Assembly: GCA_002316315.1 (NCBI GenBank)
Contig: DCDG01000022.1
Span: forward strand, 1 to 64,000
Source of the DNA: Candidatus Aminicenantes bacterium UBA1061
GTDB lineage: Bacteria > Acidobacteriota > Aminicenantia > Aminicenantales > Saccharicenantaceae
DNA length: 64,000 nucleotides
Direction of reading: 5' to 3'
The translations under genes and the position numbers were made by a program. Within the stretch, counting starts at the first letter, position 1. Every line of letters starts with the position of its first letter. Below the pieces are notes generated by a model. That model was not told the origin of the DNA. It did not search any database and was given only the letters and a program-made list of their open reading frames with translations. Of this stretch, positions 25,944-34,928 are shown piece by piece.

Positions 25944-26592
25944 CTGCCCTCTTTGCATCAACTTCTCCGTTGTAAGCCTCCCTGGGTGTAACAGCTCTGG
26001 CCAGACCGGCAGCAGTTATGATCTTAAAAAGATCCCCAATAATAAATGGGACAGTTCCCATCCAGAGCAGATTCCTGAGAGTCAATCCTGTGCCTTTCAC
26101 TAAGTAAGACCATAGCCCGAGTTGTAATAATCCCGGTATATGTATCAGGATAAAATCAGCAAATAACATTAAACCAAGCATGGGCAGAAAATTCCTGGCT
26201 TTAATATATCTGTCAGTAAAATAGCCAAGGAATAGAGCCGCCAGAATGAAGCCCAGAAGATATCCTCCAGTCGGTCCAAGAAAAGCACCAACACCTCCGC
26301 TAAAACCAGCTAACCAGGGAAGACCAGCCACACCCAATATTACGTAGATGGCCTGGCTTATACCTCCCCACCATCTCCCTAAAAGAACCCCGGCCAATAA
26401 CACCGCCAGGGTCTGACCTGAAATTGGAACCGGAGTCCAGGGAAGAGAGATTTTTACCTGTGCAGCCAGTCCGGTTAGACAGGCCATGCCCAGGGCCAAC
26501 GCTATCTTATTTACCAGAGCCAGGCTATGCCGCCATTTGAAAAATAAATATCTCGCTTTATGAAACTTATCAATCGCAATTATTTCTTGCAT
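25936..26592 (-). CDS. bioY: Biotin transporter substrate-binding subunit BioY
   Basis: S component of an ECF-type or stand-alone biotin importer. 218 residues from ATG 26592, which has a clear AGGAGG site; the frame is open further upstream but lacks one. Six hydrophobic segments; family motifs LPWTPVPISGQTLAVLLAGVLLG and GPTGGYLLGF are present. No EcfA/EcfT genes lie nearby, so it either works alone or uses a shared module elsewhere. I looked for a BirA operator upstream and did not see one. It leads a two-gene unit with the DUF1284 gene. Confidence 0.93.
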   Translation of the reverse strand: MQEIIAIDKFHKARYLFFKWRHSLALVNKIALALGMACLTGLAAQVKISLPWTPVPISGQTLAVLLAGVLLGRWWGGISQAIYVILGVAGLPWLAGFSGGVGAFLGPTGGYLLGFILAALFLGYFTDRYIKARNFLPMLGLMLFADFILIHIPGLLQLGLWSYLVKGTGLTLRNLLWMGTVPFIIGDLFKIITAAGLARAVTPREAYNGEVDAKRADE

Positions 26593-26737
26593 CCTTTCCT
26601 CCTGCCAATAATTGGTGTTAAAGGACAGGGTAAGAGTAACGAAGCGAAACGGCTCCACTTCTCCTGAGCCTTAGAGCCAGCCAAACAATCTGCTCTCTGC
26701 CACCCGCTATTGCCTGTCAAATTTCCATCCTATCTTA

Positions 26738-26779
26738 AGTCCTGCCTGCCAGGACTAAAAAATTAATGGCCTTATTATA
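26738..26779 (-). promoter_or_regulatory. Possible bioY promoter and hairpin
   Basis: Minus strand TATAAT at 26774-26779 with a weak TTTAAA 16 bp upstream, followed by a 7-bp perfect stem (AGTCCTG/CAGGACT, 26738-26756) that would sit in the bioY leader of about 175 nt. The stem is not followed by a T-run in either direction. Confidence 0.3.
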
Positions 26780-26828
26780 CCTTAATTTTCCTTGATTTAA
26801 AGGCAGCCGGCAGATCAAAAGGAACTTT

Positions 26829-27608
26829 TTAGAGCTGCTCCAGATTTTTTCTTAACCTGGCAAAAAATTTTTCTGCTTCTTCATAATCCCTGGCCTTAAT
26901 GATATGTTTAAGAAACTCGAGCCGCGAGCAGATCTTTTCCAATTGCGGGATTGAGTGAGGATTAAACAGCACTTCTGCCAGCAGAAAATCATCTTCTTGC
27001 AGGACTTTCCTGGCAATTTCTTTATGACGCTCGAAAGTTGTTCCTGGGACGATCTTTGAAGTCAGACAGGCAGCAAAGGTTATAGATGAAGCAAAGGGAA
27101 GAGTCAGAGAATAAGACATCAGCTCATCATGTTCACTAAAGGAATATTCAAAAACATTCAGGCGGCATTTTTCAAAGAAATTTAACAGATGCTTTTTGGC
27201 TTCTTCATCCGATTCAGAAATGACGATGAGATTTTCATCTTCTATTTGATTCAGGACAGCAAATCTGGGACCAAACATCGGATGGCAGGAGGCAAAGCGG
27301 AAAGGACATTGCCGATAATATTCAGGCAGCTCACCCTTAATCGAGGTGATATCAGCAATAAAACAATCTCTGTCGAGAAAAGGTGCGGCTGCTTCAAAAG
27401 CTTCAATGGTATTTCGGAGGCTTACAGCATTGAATAGAAACTCCGGGCGGAAATGAGCAAGTTCCTGAAAACTGGCCAGAGCCAGGGCATTTTTTATGTT
27501 CTTCAGCTTGCTACTATCGCGGTCATAAACAGCCACCTGATGAAAGCCAGCCAGCTCATGCACCAGCCAGCAACCCATATTACCTGCACCGATAACTGCT
27601 ATTCTCAT
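26829..27608 (-). CDS. tyrA: Prephenate dehydrogenase
   Basis: NAD(P)-dependent oxidative decarboxylation of prephenate to 4-hydroxyphenylpyruvate (tyrosine branch). 259 residues: Rossmann start IAVIGAGNMGCWLVHEL, the ADITSIKGELP stretch, and SCHPMFGP with the catalytic-type His near residue 103. No ACT domain, so feedback control may be weak or act elsewhere. It overlaps pheA by 4 bp, forming a Phe/Tyr branch operon separate from the aro-trp operon. Confidence 0.9.
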   Translation of the reverse strand: MRIAVIGAGNMGCWLVHELAGFHQVAVYDRDSSKLKNIKNALALASFQELAHFRPEFLFNAVSLRNTIEAFEAAAPFLDRDCFIADITSIKGELPEYYRQCPFRFASCHPMFGPRFAVLNQIEDENLIVISESDEEAKKHLLNFFEKCRLNVFEYSFSEHDELMSYSLTLPFASSITFAACLTSKIVPGTTFERHKEIARKVLQEDDFLLAEVLFNPHSIPQLEKICSRLEFLKHIIKARDYEEAEKFFARLRKNLEQL

Positions 27609-28663
27609 CTTTTCTCCTCCTGATAACAGCCGAGAAACTTATAGAAAGTTGCTTTCTGCTCAACCTCATACAGAGCTTCTTTGACCCTGTCTTCGGAATC
27701 TGAGCCCTGAAAATCAGCCAGAAAAAGGTAATGGCCCGGATGGAATTTCTGTGGTCTTGATTCTATTCTGGTTAGATTAATCCCGCGGTCTGAAAAGACT
27801 TTCAGCATCTCACACAAAGCGCCTGCCTCATCTTTCAAAGCAAAAATAATGGTGCATTTATTTCCACCTTTGACCTTTTTTTCAAGGGCGAGAACAATAA
27901 ATCTCGTCCGGTTTGTTCTTTCATCCTGAATATTTTCCTTTAAAACCTTAAGGCCATAAAATTTTTCGCAATCAGCAGAGGCAATAGCAGCAGCCGCACC
28001 AGGTCTCAAAGAGGATAGCATTTTAGCTGCTCCAGCTGTGTCATAGAAACTCCTTGGTTCAAATTTGTGACGGCGCAAGAACTCACGGCACTGGGCCAGT
28101 GCTTGAGGATGGGAATAGACAATTCTAATTTCCCTGTAGTCTGTTTCCGGCAGGGTTAATAAACAGTGATTGACAGGAAGGCTGGCCTCACCCACAATCA
28201 TTAGATCATTGGCAGCTAACAGGCCATTGACTTCGCTGACCGAGCCTTCAATAGAATTTTCCACAGGAACAATACCGAAATCGAAGTTTTTATTCTTTAT
28301 CCCCTCAAAGACCTCCTTAAACTCCTGGCAGGGAATGGGGACGAGATCCGCCTCGTATTTCCTGGCCGCCAGTTCACTATAAGCTCCATGTTCCCCCTGG
28401 AAGCCAACTAACAGGCGACCACTGGCTTGAAGCTGCTTACTTTCTTCAATAATGATTTTATACAGGTTTTGAATAAACTCAGCCGAAAGAAGCCTGCCCG
28501 AAAACCTCATAATATTATCTAAAACCTGCTCTTCCCTTTCTTTATCAGTAACTGTTAATTTTTGCCTTCTGGTTCTCAGGCCAAGTTCCATTCTTTCATA
28601 GACCAGCTTCAAAATCTCGCCATCAAGATGGTCAATTTTATTCCGAATTTCGTTCAGATTCAT
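27605..28663 (-). CDS. pheA: Bifunctional chorismate mutase / prephenate dehydratase
   Basis: P-protein for phenylalanine synthesis. 352 residues: AroQ chorismate mutase at about 1-85 (RNKIDHLDGEILKLVYERMELG), prephenate dehydratase at about 90-270 (FQGEHGAYSELAA; NRTRFIVL, the TRF motif), and an ACT domain at about 275-350 with the ESRP motif that binds phenylalanine. ATG 28663 has AGGAGG 4 nt upstream. Feedback inhibition by phenylalanine is expected from the ESRP motif. It leads a two-gene unit with tyrA. Confidence 0.95.
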   Translation of the reverse strand: MNLNEIRNKIDHLDGEILKLVYERMELGLRTRRQKLTVTDKEREEQVLDNIMRFSGRLLSAEFIQNLYKIIIEESKQLQASGRLLVGFQGEHGAYSELAARKYEADLVPIPCQEFKEVFEGIKNKNFDFGIVPVENSIEGSVSEVNGLLAANDLMIVGEASLPVNHCLLTLPETDYREIRIVYSHPQALAQCREFLRRHKFEPRSFYDTAGAAKMLSSLRPGAAAAIASADCEKFYGLKVLKENIQDERTNRTRFIVLALEKKVKGGNKCTIIFALKDEAGALCEMLKVFSDRGINLTRIESRPQKFHPGHYLFLADFQGSDSEDRVKEALYEVEQKATFYKFLGCYQEEKR

Positions 28664-29054
28664 CATTCCTCCTTTAAAAACAGACAAAGGTTTCAGAAAA
28701 AGTTAAAAATTGGATAAAAGGGTAAGGTATTATTCTTCAGGCGGTTGGCGCCTGAAAGTAATAGGAGGAAAAGCAGAATACGAGGCGATTAAGACAATTG
28801 ACATTAATCAGGTTAACTAATTTCATTGGGCCAATTATATTTATTTTTACCTTCCTGTCAATATATCTTGTAATTCAAATGAATTAACTAAAAAATTCTG
28901 TGGCGTTATTGTGATAGGTCAACTCCTTTGTTAACTCATTGTCTTTTAAGGTGTTCTTGCTATGTTTGCTCTTCTTTTCCACCCTCTCTGACTTGAAAAG
29001 CCTTTTTCTCTGGCCTTTGTTATTGTAGTCAAAAACATCTGGCAGGATAACATT
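28664..29054. other. Spacer between pheA and the M50-like gene, with a hairpin
   Basis: No convincing gene. It contains an 8-bp perfect stem (TTCAGGCG/CGCCTGAA, loop GTTGG) at 28736-28756, about 75 nt upstream of pheA, possibly part of its leader. No T-run follows on either strand, and no promoter stands out. Confidence 0.4.
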
Positions 29055-29705
29055 TTAATAATTGAATAAATAGTTATAGATAACGCTGCCCTGATACATA
29101 AGAAAAAACAAAGCTACAATTATCGCCTCCACCAGCTGAGCCTTTTTGCTTATCAGGTTAAAGGCCTGGCAAAACTTCACCCTGGCCGGTCCAAAGAAAA
29201 GCCATAGAAATATTATGGAGGTAATAATTCCAGGTAGCCAGATTGCCCAGGAAGGTATGGAGCCAAAACGAATGATATTGGCAATGTCACCTCTGGGCAC
29301 AATTCCCCGAATAATCGTGTAATTAAACCAGCCGCCAATTCCAAAAAAGGCCAGGCTGTAAAAGAAAAACAATAAGGTTCTGTGTCCAGCCGTGCTATGC
29401 CAGCGGAACTTTAATAGAAAAACAAGAGATAAACAGGCAAAAATAAAGTTAACCAAAGGCCCGGCCGCAGCAATGGCTATCCCCTGCCAGGCCGGAAGTT
29501 CTGCTACCTGGTCGTAATTAACCTTTTCATCTATACCAAACAGAAACGGTGTATAGTGTATATTAAAAGGGTGGGATTTAACTCCGAAAACAGTAGCAGT
29601 TAAACTGTGTCCCCACTCATGGCCTAAGGTATTAGTGTACATAGCAATAGTGGCAATGATAAAAAAGTCAAATAGCAACTCGCCCCAGAAAATTTTCCTG
29701 CTCAC
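29055..29705 (-). CDS. Membrane protein with HEXXH motif, M50-like
   Basis: 216 residues with about five hydrophobic segments. HEWGH at residues 29-33 lies just after the first membrane helix, as in site-2 protease-like and related membrane zinc enzymes. A second conserved-looking segment (AAAGPLVNFIFACL) recalls the ligand helix region of M50 peptidases, though the classic LDG motif is not obvious. It may be a protease or only share the fold. Neighbours give no clue: it stands alone between two repeat-bearing spacers. Confidence 0.6.
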   Translation of the reverse strand: MSRKIFWGELLFDFFIIATIAMYTNTLGHEWGHSLTATVFGVKSHPFNIHYTPFLFGIDEKVNYDQVAELPAWQGIAIAAAGPLVNFIFACLSLVFLLKFRWHSTAGHRTLLFFFYSLAFFGIGGWFNYTIIRGIVPRGDIANIIRFGSIPSWAIWLPGIITSIIFLWLFFGPARVKFCQAFNLISKKAQLVEAIIVALFFLMYQGSVIYNYLFNY

Positions 29706-29899
29706 TTAAGATTACCCCCCCCCTTTCTCGTTATATCGTTTTTTTATTAAAAAGCCATTTTAGATAGTCCTCTTACTGCTTTTCACTGGTGAAGCCTTTC
29801 ATTCTTTGCGGTGGTGAAAAAGGAGCAATTTATTCGCCAACCTTATTTTCATCGTTTTTGGGCAATCATAATTCAAGACAAGTTCGGATGTCAAATTGG

Positions 29900-30009
29900 C
29901 GAATTACCTTACCTAAAATCTAGATGAGAATGATTCATTGCCTAACGATAGAATCTACAAAAAACTGTTTTGCCTTCTGGTAGAAATCAAATCTAAAGTC
30001 AGGTATCAA
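29900..30009. repeat. Degenerate ~110-bp repeat, copy 2
   Basis: Same-orientation partner of 25330-25440 (see that entry). The left edge coincides with the right arm of the 9-bp inverted repeat ending at 29904, so the repeat may be one end of an old palindromic element. Confidence 0.5.
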
Positions 30010-30115
30010 ATTAGCCAACAGGTGGAGCAATAAGTTATTAGACCAGGCTCTATTCTATACAACTTATTATCTAAATTCTTGCCCGAGCTAATATGCATCT
30101 TCCTGCTTTTTGTTA

Positions 30116-30193
30116 TTTAAACCTGAAAAGTGAACCACTAATGAGGCATCTTCTTTATATAGAAGAATGCCTGGAACAGATAGACAAGCGTTT
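30116..30193 (+). repeat. Left-end relic of the IS also present at 57.7 kb
   Basis: Matches 57693-57768: a CTGAAAAGTGAAC end, ATGAGGCAT, and GGAACAGATA.ACAAGCG, which encodes the first residues (EQI.KR) of the transposase. Nothing of the remaining element is visible downstream, so only the left tip survives. Confidence 0.7.
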
Positions 30194-30367
30194 CTGTATT
30201 TAGCCAATCAAACAGCTGCTTGAGGATTGGATGGAAAAGTCGGTCTCGGATCAACTATTTTATCTGTCTTCTTACAAGAGTCGTTTTTTTCTTTCTAGTC
30301 TGCTTTAAAAAGCGATCCACTTAGGTTAAAATCACTTTTCGGTTCAGAAGTAGAGGAGCAAAAGAAG

Positions 30368-31348
30368 ATGAATATAAATAAATCATATCAGAGTCCAGTT
30401 GAAGCCATAGGTTCAACCCCGCTCGTCAAGCTGAATAAAATTACTGCCGGGCTAAGCAGCCAGATCTTTGCCAAACTTGAATTCCTGAATCCCATGGGGA
30501 GTGTCAAGGACAGGATTGCTAAATACATGATCGAAAAGGCGGAGAGGGATGGGCGGCTAAAATCCGGCGATTTAATCATTGAAAACTCCTCCGGCAATAC
30601 CGCCCTGGGCCTGGCTTTGATGGCCATCCAGAAAGGCTACCGCCTGAAAGTCATTGTCCGGGATAGCATCAGCAAAGAAAAACTTGACCAGTTAAAAGCT
30701 TTAGGAATTGAAATCCAGATGGTGGATCATACTCTTCCGCCAGAATCACCGCAGAGCTACAATAAAATTACTCCGACTCTGGCCAGCCAGACTCCCAACT
30801 GCTTCTTTCCTGATCAACATAATAACCGGGAAAATAATGAGGCTCATTACTACACGACTGGACCTGAAATCTGGGAGCAGATGGAAGGGAAAATTGATTA
30901 TTTTGTCGCCGGCATCGGAACAGGTGGAACCATCTGTGGGGCGGGTAAATATCTCAAAGAAAAAGACCCAGGCATAAAAATAATAGGTATTGATCCAGTC
31001 GGCTCTGTTTTTTATGATTACTTTCATTCCAGAAAAAAGACAAAGCCTGCCCCCTACCTCATAGAAGGACTCGGCGATGAATTTCTGATTAATTGCGTCG
31101 ATTTCGATCTTCTGGATGATATCTATCAGATTACCGATAAAGAAGCCTTTCTTATGACGAGGGAAATTGCCCGCCGGGAGGGACTTCTGGTCGGTGGGTC
31201 GAGCGGGGCAGCTCTCTGGGGAGTAATGAAACTGGCCAGAAGTTTAGAAAAACCAGCCAGAATAGTCACTGTCTTTCCTGATGGTGCTTCTCGTTATTTG
31301 AGTACCATTTTTAATGAGGCCTGGCTAAAAGAAAAAGGCTTCGTTTAG
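30368..31348 (+). CDS. Cysteine synthase / cystathionine beta-synthase family PLP enzyme
   Basis: 326 residues. PLP lysine in MGSVKDRIAKYM (about residue 47), phosphate loop GIGTGGTICGAGKYL, and the SSGNTALG substrate loop. The C-terminal part (EGLGDEFL..., EGLLVGGSSGAALWGV) resembles cystathionine beta-synthase more than O-acetylserine sulfhydrylase, but there are no CBS domains. Candidate donors are serine, O-phosphoserine or O-acetylserine. A second family member (cysK, 43.5-44.5 kb) is clearly different, so the two probably have distinct roles, for example one serving reverse transsulfuration. GAGGAG precedes the ATG by about 9 nt. Confidence 0.85.
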   Translation: MNINKSYQSPVEAIGSTPLVKLNKITAGLSSQIFAKLEFLNPMGSVKDRIAKYMIEKAERDGRLKSGDLIIENSSGNTALGLALMAIQKGYRLKVIVRDSISKEKLDQLKALGIEIQMVDHTLPPESPQSYNKITPTLASQTPNCFFPDQHNNRENNEAHYYTTGPEIWEQMEGKIDYFVAGIGTGGTICGAGKYLKEKDPGIKIIGIDPVGSVFYDYFHSRKKTKPAPYLIEGLGDEFLINCVDFDLLDDIYQITDKEAFLMTREIARREGLLVGGSSGAALWGVMKLARSLEKPARIVTVFPDGASRYLSTIFNEAWLKEKGFV

Positions 31349-31670
31349 ATGATAAACACCATCCGCCTGATGATGAAGTAAAACTAAAGGGAAATAGCGG
31401 GCAGGCATTAAAAGCGCCTGGCTGTAAAAGAAAGATAATTCACAGGAGTTCTGTCCATAGCAAACCTGTATAATTCACAATAATTCGCCAACAACTCAGG
31501 CCAGCCTACTTTATTGTCAGCCTCATAGATTATTCCCAGGAAAAATGAGGGATAAGAACAGATTTAATAAAATCGTCTCATATCCTGATTTTTTATCAAC
31601 GTTAATTAAAAATCGCGAAACATTTTCAGTTTTATGAACAAAGCAGGCTAAATATTTCTTAAGTTTCTAT
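31349..31670. other. Convergent spacer with REP-like element
   Basis: Lies between two convergent genes. No gene seen. Its only recognisable content is the REP-like hairpin at 31541-31594; that hairpin might also act as a weak bidirectional terminator. Confidence 0.4.
31541..31594 (+). repeat. REP-like palindromic repeat, copy 1
   Basis: The arms AAAATGAGGGATA and TATCCTGATTTT can pair (imperfect). The interior AAAATCGTCTCATATCCTGAT matches, with two mismatches over 23 bases, the reverse complement of the element at 46652-46703. Both are intergenic. Confidence 0.6.
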
Positions 31671-32693
31671 TTATCCCACTAATAAATCATAAGATTCAGC
31701 GTTCAACAGGGCACAGCCTGCAGCGCCTCTGATGGTATTATGCACCAGGGCAACAAAACGTATTTGCTTTTCTGAAATCTGAGTCAATCTGCCGATGCTC
31801 ACACTCATACCACCACCTGAATTCCGATGTAACCTCGGCTGTGGAGCTTCCAGATCAGGCCAGTGGATTACCGGCCTGTCCGGGGCAGTCGGGAGCTTAT
31901 GGCTTTTAAGTGGAGCAAAATCTTCAAAGGCTTTAATCACTTCTTTGACAGTGACTTTTTCCTCTGTCCTCACGAAAACCGAGAGCAGGTGTCCGTCCAC
32001 CACCGGCACCCGATTACACTGGGCTTCAAGGCTGAAGCTGGCCGGTTCAATTCTGTCCGGCTTTCGCTCGCCAAGAATTTTTTTTGCTTCGCGCTGAATT
32101 TTTTCCTCTTCGTTTTTTATGTATGGAATAATATTGTCCAAAATATCGAGCGAACTAACGCCGGGGTAGCCTGCACCGGAGATAGCCTGCATCGTCACCA
32201 CCTCGATCGCCTCCAGACCGAATTTATCCATAATTGGCTTAAGCGCCATGACCAGCCCGGTGGTTGAGCAATTCGGATTGGTTACAATTTTCCCCGGGGT
32301 TTTTTGACTGTGGATAAGATTCAGATGATCCAGATTCACCTCGGGCACAACTGCTGGCACGTCCTGATCCAGACGATGGCTGGAAGCATTGGAAAAGACG
32401 ACATAACCGGCCGCGGCCAGTTCTGCCTCGATTGGCCCAGCCACGTCTGAGGGCAGAGCCGAAAGCACATAGTCTGCTTCAAAATCCGGACGGCAATCTC
32501 TGACCACCATCTCGCTTATTTTATCGGGTGGCGGTGTCTCGAGATGCCACTGGACAGCTTCTCCATATTTTTTCCCGGAAGAATTATCGGAAGCAGCCAG
32601 GGCCGAAATTTCAAAAAACGGATGGCCGGAGAGAAGTTGAATGAACCTCTGCCCGACCAGTCCGGTTGCTCCCAGAATGGCTAGCTTTTTCAC
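31671..32693 (-). CDS. asd: Aspartate-semialdehyde dehydrogenase
   Basis: NADPH-dependent reduction of aspartyl phosphate to aspartate semialdehyde. 340 residues: Rossmann start LAILGATGLVGQRFIQLL, catalytic Cys in NPNCSTTGLVMALKP (about residue 147), and the QAISGAGYPG segment. The type resembles archaeal/fungal Asd. It lies 158 bp downstream of UPF0280 and HcyBio, with lysC further upstream, so the four may supply homocysteine, threonine and methionine from aspartate. Lysine appears to come from the separate aminoadipate route. Confidence 0.94.
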   Translation of the reverse strand: MKKLAILGATGLVGQRFIQLLSGHPFFEISALAASDNSSGKKYGEAVQWHLETPPPDKISEMVVRDCRPDFEADYVLSALPSDVAGPIEAELAAAGYVVFSNASSHRLDQDVPAVVPEVNLDHLNLIHSQKTPGKIVTNPNCSTTGLVMALKPIMDKFGLEAIEVVTMQAISGAGYPGVSSLDILDNIIPYIKNEEEKIQREAKKILGERKPDRIEPASFSLEAQCNRVPVVDGHLLSVFVRTEEKVTVKEVIKAFEDFAPLKSHKLPTAPDRPVIHWPDLEAPQPRLHRNSGGGMSVSIGRLTQISEKQIRFVALVHNTIRGAAGCALLNAESYDLLVG

Positions 32694-32851
32694 TTCAGGT
32701 CTCCTTTCTCAACTGATTCGCCAGCGGAAACGGACGATGCTCTGCCGTCTTCCACTGCTTCGAATTTCGTCCTTTCAATTCGCATTTAGAATTTTTAAGT
32801 CAATTGAAATTCAAATCATTTAAAAATTTATTCCCGCCTGTCTCAGTTTCA

Positions 32852-33610
32852 TCAGGTTTTTAAATCTAAAGGCTGACAACCTCTGGCTCGCTCCTGAAAC
32901 TTCAAGCTGTGCCTGCCGATGATGCCCAGCTGATCACCAACAATAATAAGAAGTGTTTCCACCTTCTCGTTTAAAGCCAGCGCCAGAACCTTCTCGATGT
33001 CTTCTGCCTCTTTCACCAGATTGCCATAGGCCGTGGCCAAAGCATCGGCTAAGGTGGCATCTGGAGACACTACTGTTACCGCATCGGCCCAGCCAAAACT
33101 TAAAGAATTTCCGACCGTCCCCGAAGAGGTGCAAACGCCCCATTCACCCGGTGGCATTTCCAGGCCCACCCGACCCGACAGTTTCGAAGCTCCAGCATAA
33201 ACTGAAATGACCAGGGGATCGTCATTTTTCACAAAGATATCCCCGCCATTTTCCACAGCCACCTCTCGCACATCGTAGGTCTCCATGAGAAAATGGCCAA
33301 CTCTATCAGCGATAGCCCCAGCCACCGCGGCCATCGGGCCAACCCCCGCCAGTCTGGTTGCTTCCATCATTCGCTTAACAATCTCTGACTGCCAGTGAAA
33401 CGCAAGCGGCTCCAGAGAAGTCAGAAAAGCAGGATATTTCGTGATACATCTATTGAGCTCCGTGTGGCACGAGACCACTTCTTTATAAACTGCTTCTTTC
33501 ATCTCCGACCTGTAGCCATCAACGCCAATCCAGAGATCCGTTTCTCTAAAACGGACTGTAAAACTCTGGAGCCGGCCTGAAGACCAGTCCCGGTAAAACC
33601 TGTTACTCAT
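32852..33610 (-). CDS. UPF0280 (COG2122) family protein, ApbE-related
   Basis: 252 residues from ATG 33610; the frame is open further upstream but only inside HcyBio. Features of the family: GVGPMAAVAGAIADRVG near the middle, ENGGDIFV, and TSSGTVGNSLSFGWADAVTVVS, which resemble ApbE flavin transferase folds. In Methanosarcina acetivorans the COG2122 protein MA1715 helps sulfide assimilation into homocysteine together with COG1900 proteins. Here it overlaps the COG1900-type gene by 8 bp, matching that role. Confidence 0.86.
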   Translation of the reverse strand: MSNRFYRDWSSGRLQSFTVRFRETDLWIGVDGYRSEMKEAVYKEVVSCHTELNRCITKYPAFLTSLEPLAFHWQSEIVKRMMEATRLAGVGPMAAVAGAIADRVGHFLMETYDVREVAVENGGDIFVKNDDPLVISVYAGASKLSGRVGLEMPPGEWGVCTSSGTVGNSLSFGWADAVTVVSPDATLADALATAYGNLVKEAEDIEKVLALALNEKVETLLIIVGDQLGIIGRHSLKFQERARGCQPLDLKT

Positions 33611-34928
33611 TGGGGGGAAGCTCCACGCCCAGCGGGCAAACATCAGAGCATTCGCCGCAGTCAGTGCATTTTTCCGCCGTATAAGTGAATTTCCCGTCAA
33701 CCAGGCTAAGAGCATCGAAGGCACAGACACTGACACAGGCCCCGCAATCAACACAGGTTGGCTTCTCCAGTTTCAACTCTTTGCCGCTTGTTCTTTTTTT
33801 GAGCTGTTTTAATGCCCGCTCTTCCTGGAAGAGCTCAACCGGCGAGGTCAGAATAAAGCTGCCCGCCATTATTCTTTCCTTCAGTAGCTGGCTTATTTCC
33901 CGCGCCATGGGCAGACTGGAAAGAGGCGAGGTTTTAACTTTTTTCCCGTTGAGTTCCAGCCAGCCCTCCCTCAGCCAGGCATAATTTGTGGCAGCAATTA
34001 TCGGTCTTTCCGGCTGGCCGTAATCTTCAATAATCGTCTCGATTTCTTCATTACTTCTGGAAACAAAATAAGCCACTTCCTCATTTAAAACAGGAATGGG
34101 AACGCCGATGCCAACAAAAAGAGTAACCCCGTAGTTTTTAAAGTAGGCTGCGCGCAAATAGCGGGAGTTCATGCGGCGAGCATCACCGATAACAGCCAGC
34201 GTTCTGGCCGGACCAACTGGCAAACCGTATTGATTGACCCTGACGTCGTTTCGAAACTGGGTGCCGGGCCAGACGACATAGCCGGTTCCACCGCCCAGAA
34301 AAATTCTGGTACCCAGTCCGATGGTCATCATCTGCGGATCTTTGAGCAAAGGGCTAAGTTCGCCCGAAGTGGAGTAAGTCACGTTGCCAAAATGAGGTAG
34401 CAGCTTCCCCATATAGGTGTATTTAGTCCGGTCAGAGCTGTTAGTAGCGGCCGCATAATTCTGGTAGGCATTTCTTGGATTAAAAAGGAAAAAATCATTG
34501 ATCATATCCTTATTTATATAGCCCTCAAATTCTTTCCGGGGATAACAGTCTGTGCCTTTGGCGCTGGCTTTAAGATATAAATCCTGGCCTTCGATCAAAG
34601 CCTCGATAATATGTGCCCCACCAAAACTTTTATCAGCTCTGGACTCTTCCGTCGCACCGAGAAAGCCATCAACCGCGGCCAGCCCGCCATAGACTTCGAC
34701 ACCGGCGAGCTCAATTTTTTCCATCCTCATGGGAGGGGTGGTGTGCCCGAAGTTAATCACTGCTCCGCTCGAACACATGGGAGCAAAGGTGCCAGTCGTG
34801 ACGACATCAACCTGCTCGGCAATCTTTTCGGGGCTCGCCTCTCTGGCCAGCTTCACCACTTCCTCCGCCGTGAGCACCACCGCTTCGCCCCGCTTGATTT
34901 TCTCATTGATTTCATCCACCGTTTTCAT
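33603..34928 (-). CDS. Homocysteine biosynthesis protein (COG1900/DUF39) with ferredoxin domain
   Basis: 441 residues from ATG 34928 (AAGGAG, 6-nt spacing). Residues 1-365 are the HcyBio/DUF39 domain (TTGTFAPMCSSGAVINFGHT near the start; GLGTRIFLGGGTGYVVWPGTQ). Residues about 380-440 hold two 4Fe-4S motifs (CVDCGACVSVC and CTDCGECSDVC). Genetics in Methanosarcina showed that COG1900 with a ferredoxin partner makes homocysteine from aspartate semialdehyde and sulfide; here both are fused in one chain. It overlaps lysC by 17 bp and UPF0280 by 8 bp. Confidence 0.9.
   Translation of the reverse strand: MKTVDEINEKIKRGEAVVLTAEEVVKLAREASPEKIAEQVDVVTTGTFAPMCSSGAVINFGHTTPPMRMEKIELAGVEVYGGLAAVDGFLGATEESRADKSFGGAHIIEALIEGQDLYLKASAKGTDCYPRKEFEGYINKDMINDFFLFNPRNAYQNYAAATNSSDRTKYTYMGKLLPHFGNVTYSTSGELSPLLKDPQMMTIGLGTRIFLGGGTGYVVWPGTQFRNDVRVNQYGLPVGPARTLAVIGDARRMNSRYLRAAYFKNYGVTLFVGIGVPIPVLNEEVAYFVSRSNEEIETIIEDYGQPERPIIAATNYAWLREGWLELNGKKVKTSPLSSLPMAREISQLLKERIMAGSFILTSPVELFQEERALKQLKKRTSGKELKLEKPTCVDCGACVSVCAFDALSLVDGKFTYTAEKCTDCGECSDVCPLGVELPPNE

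Larger units (their letters stand above)
29706..30367. other. Repeat-filled spacer
   Basis: No gene is supported. It holds a 9-bp inverted repeat ATTCGCCAA/TTGGCGAAT (29832-29840 and 29896-29904), the second copy of the 110-bp degenerate repeat, and the left-end IS relic. The part from about 30200 to 30360 must carry the promoter of the downstream cysteine synthase gene, but no clear boxes are seen. Confidence 0.5.

Noticed and set aside
26593..26828. BirA operator upstream of bioY
   Set aside because: No TTGTAAAC/GTTTACAA dyad is present in the spacer.
28736..28756. Terminator upstream of pheA
   Set aside because: The 8-bp stem is perfect but no T-run follows in either direction.
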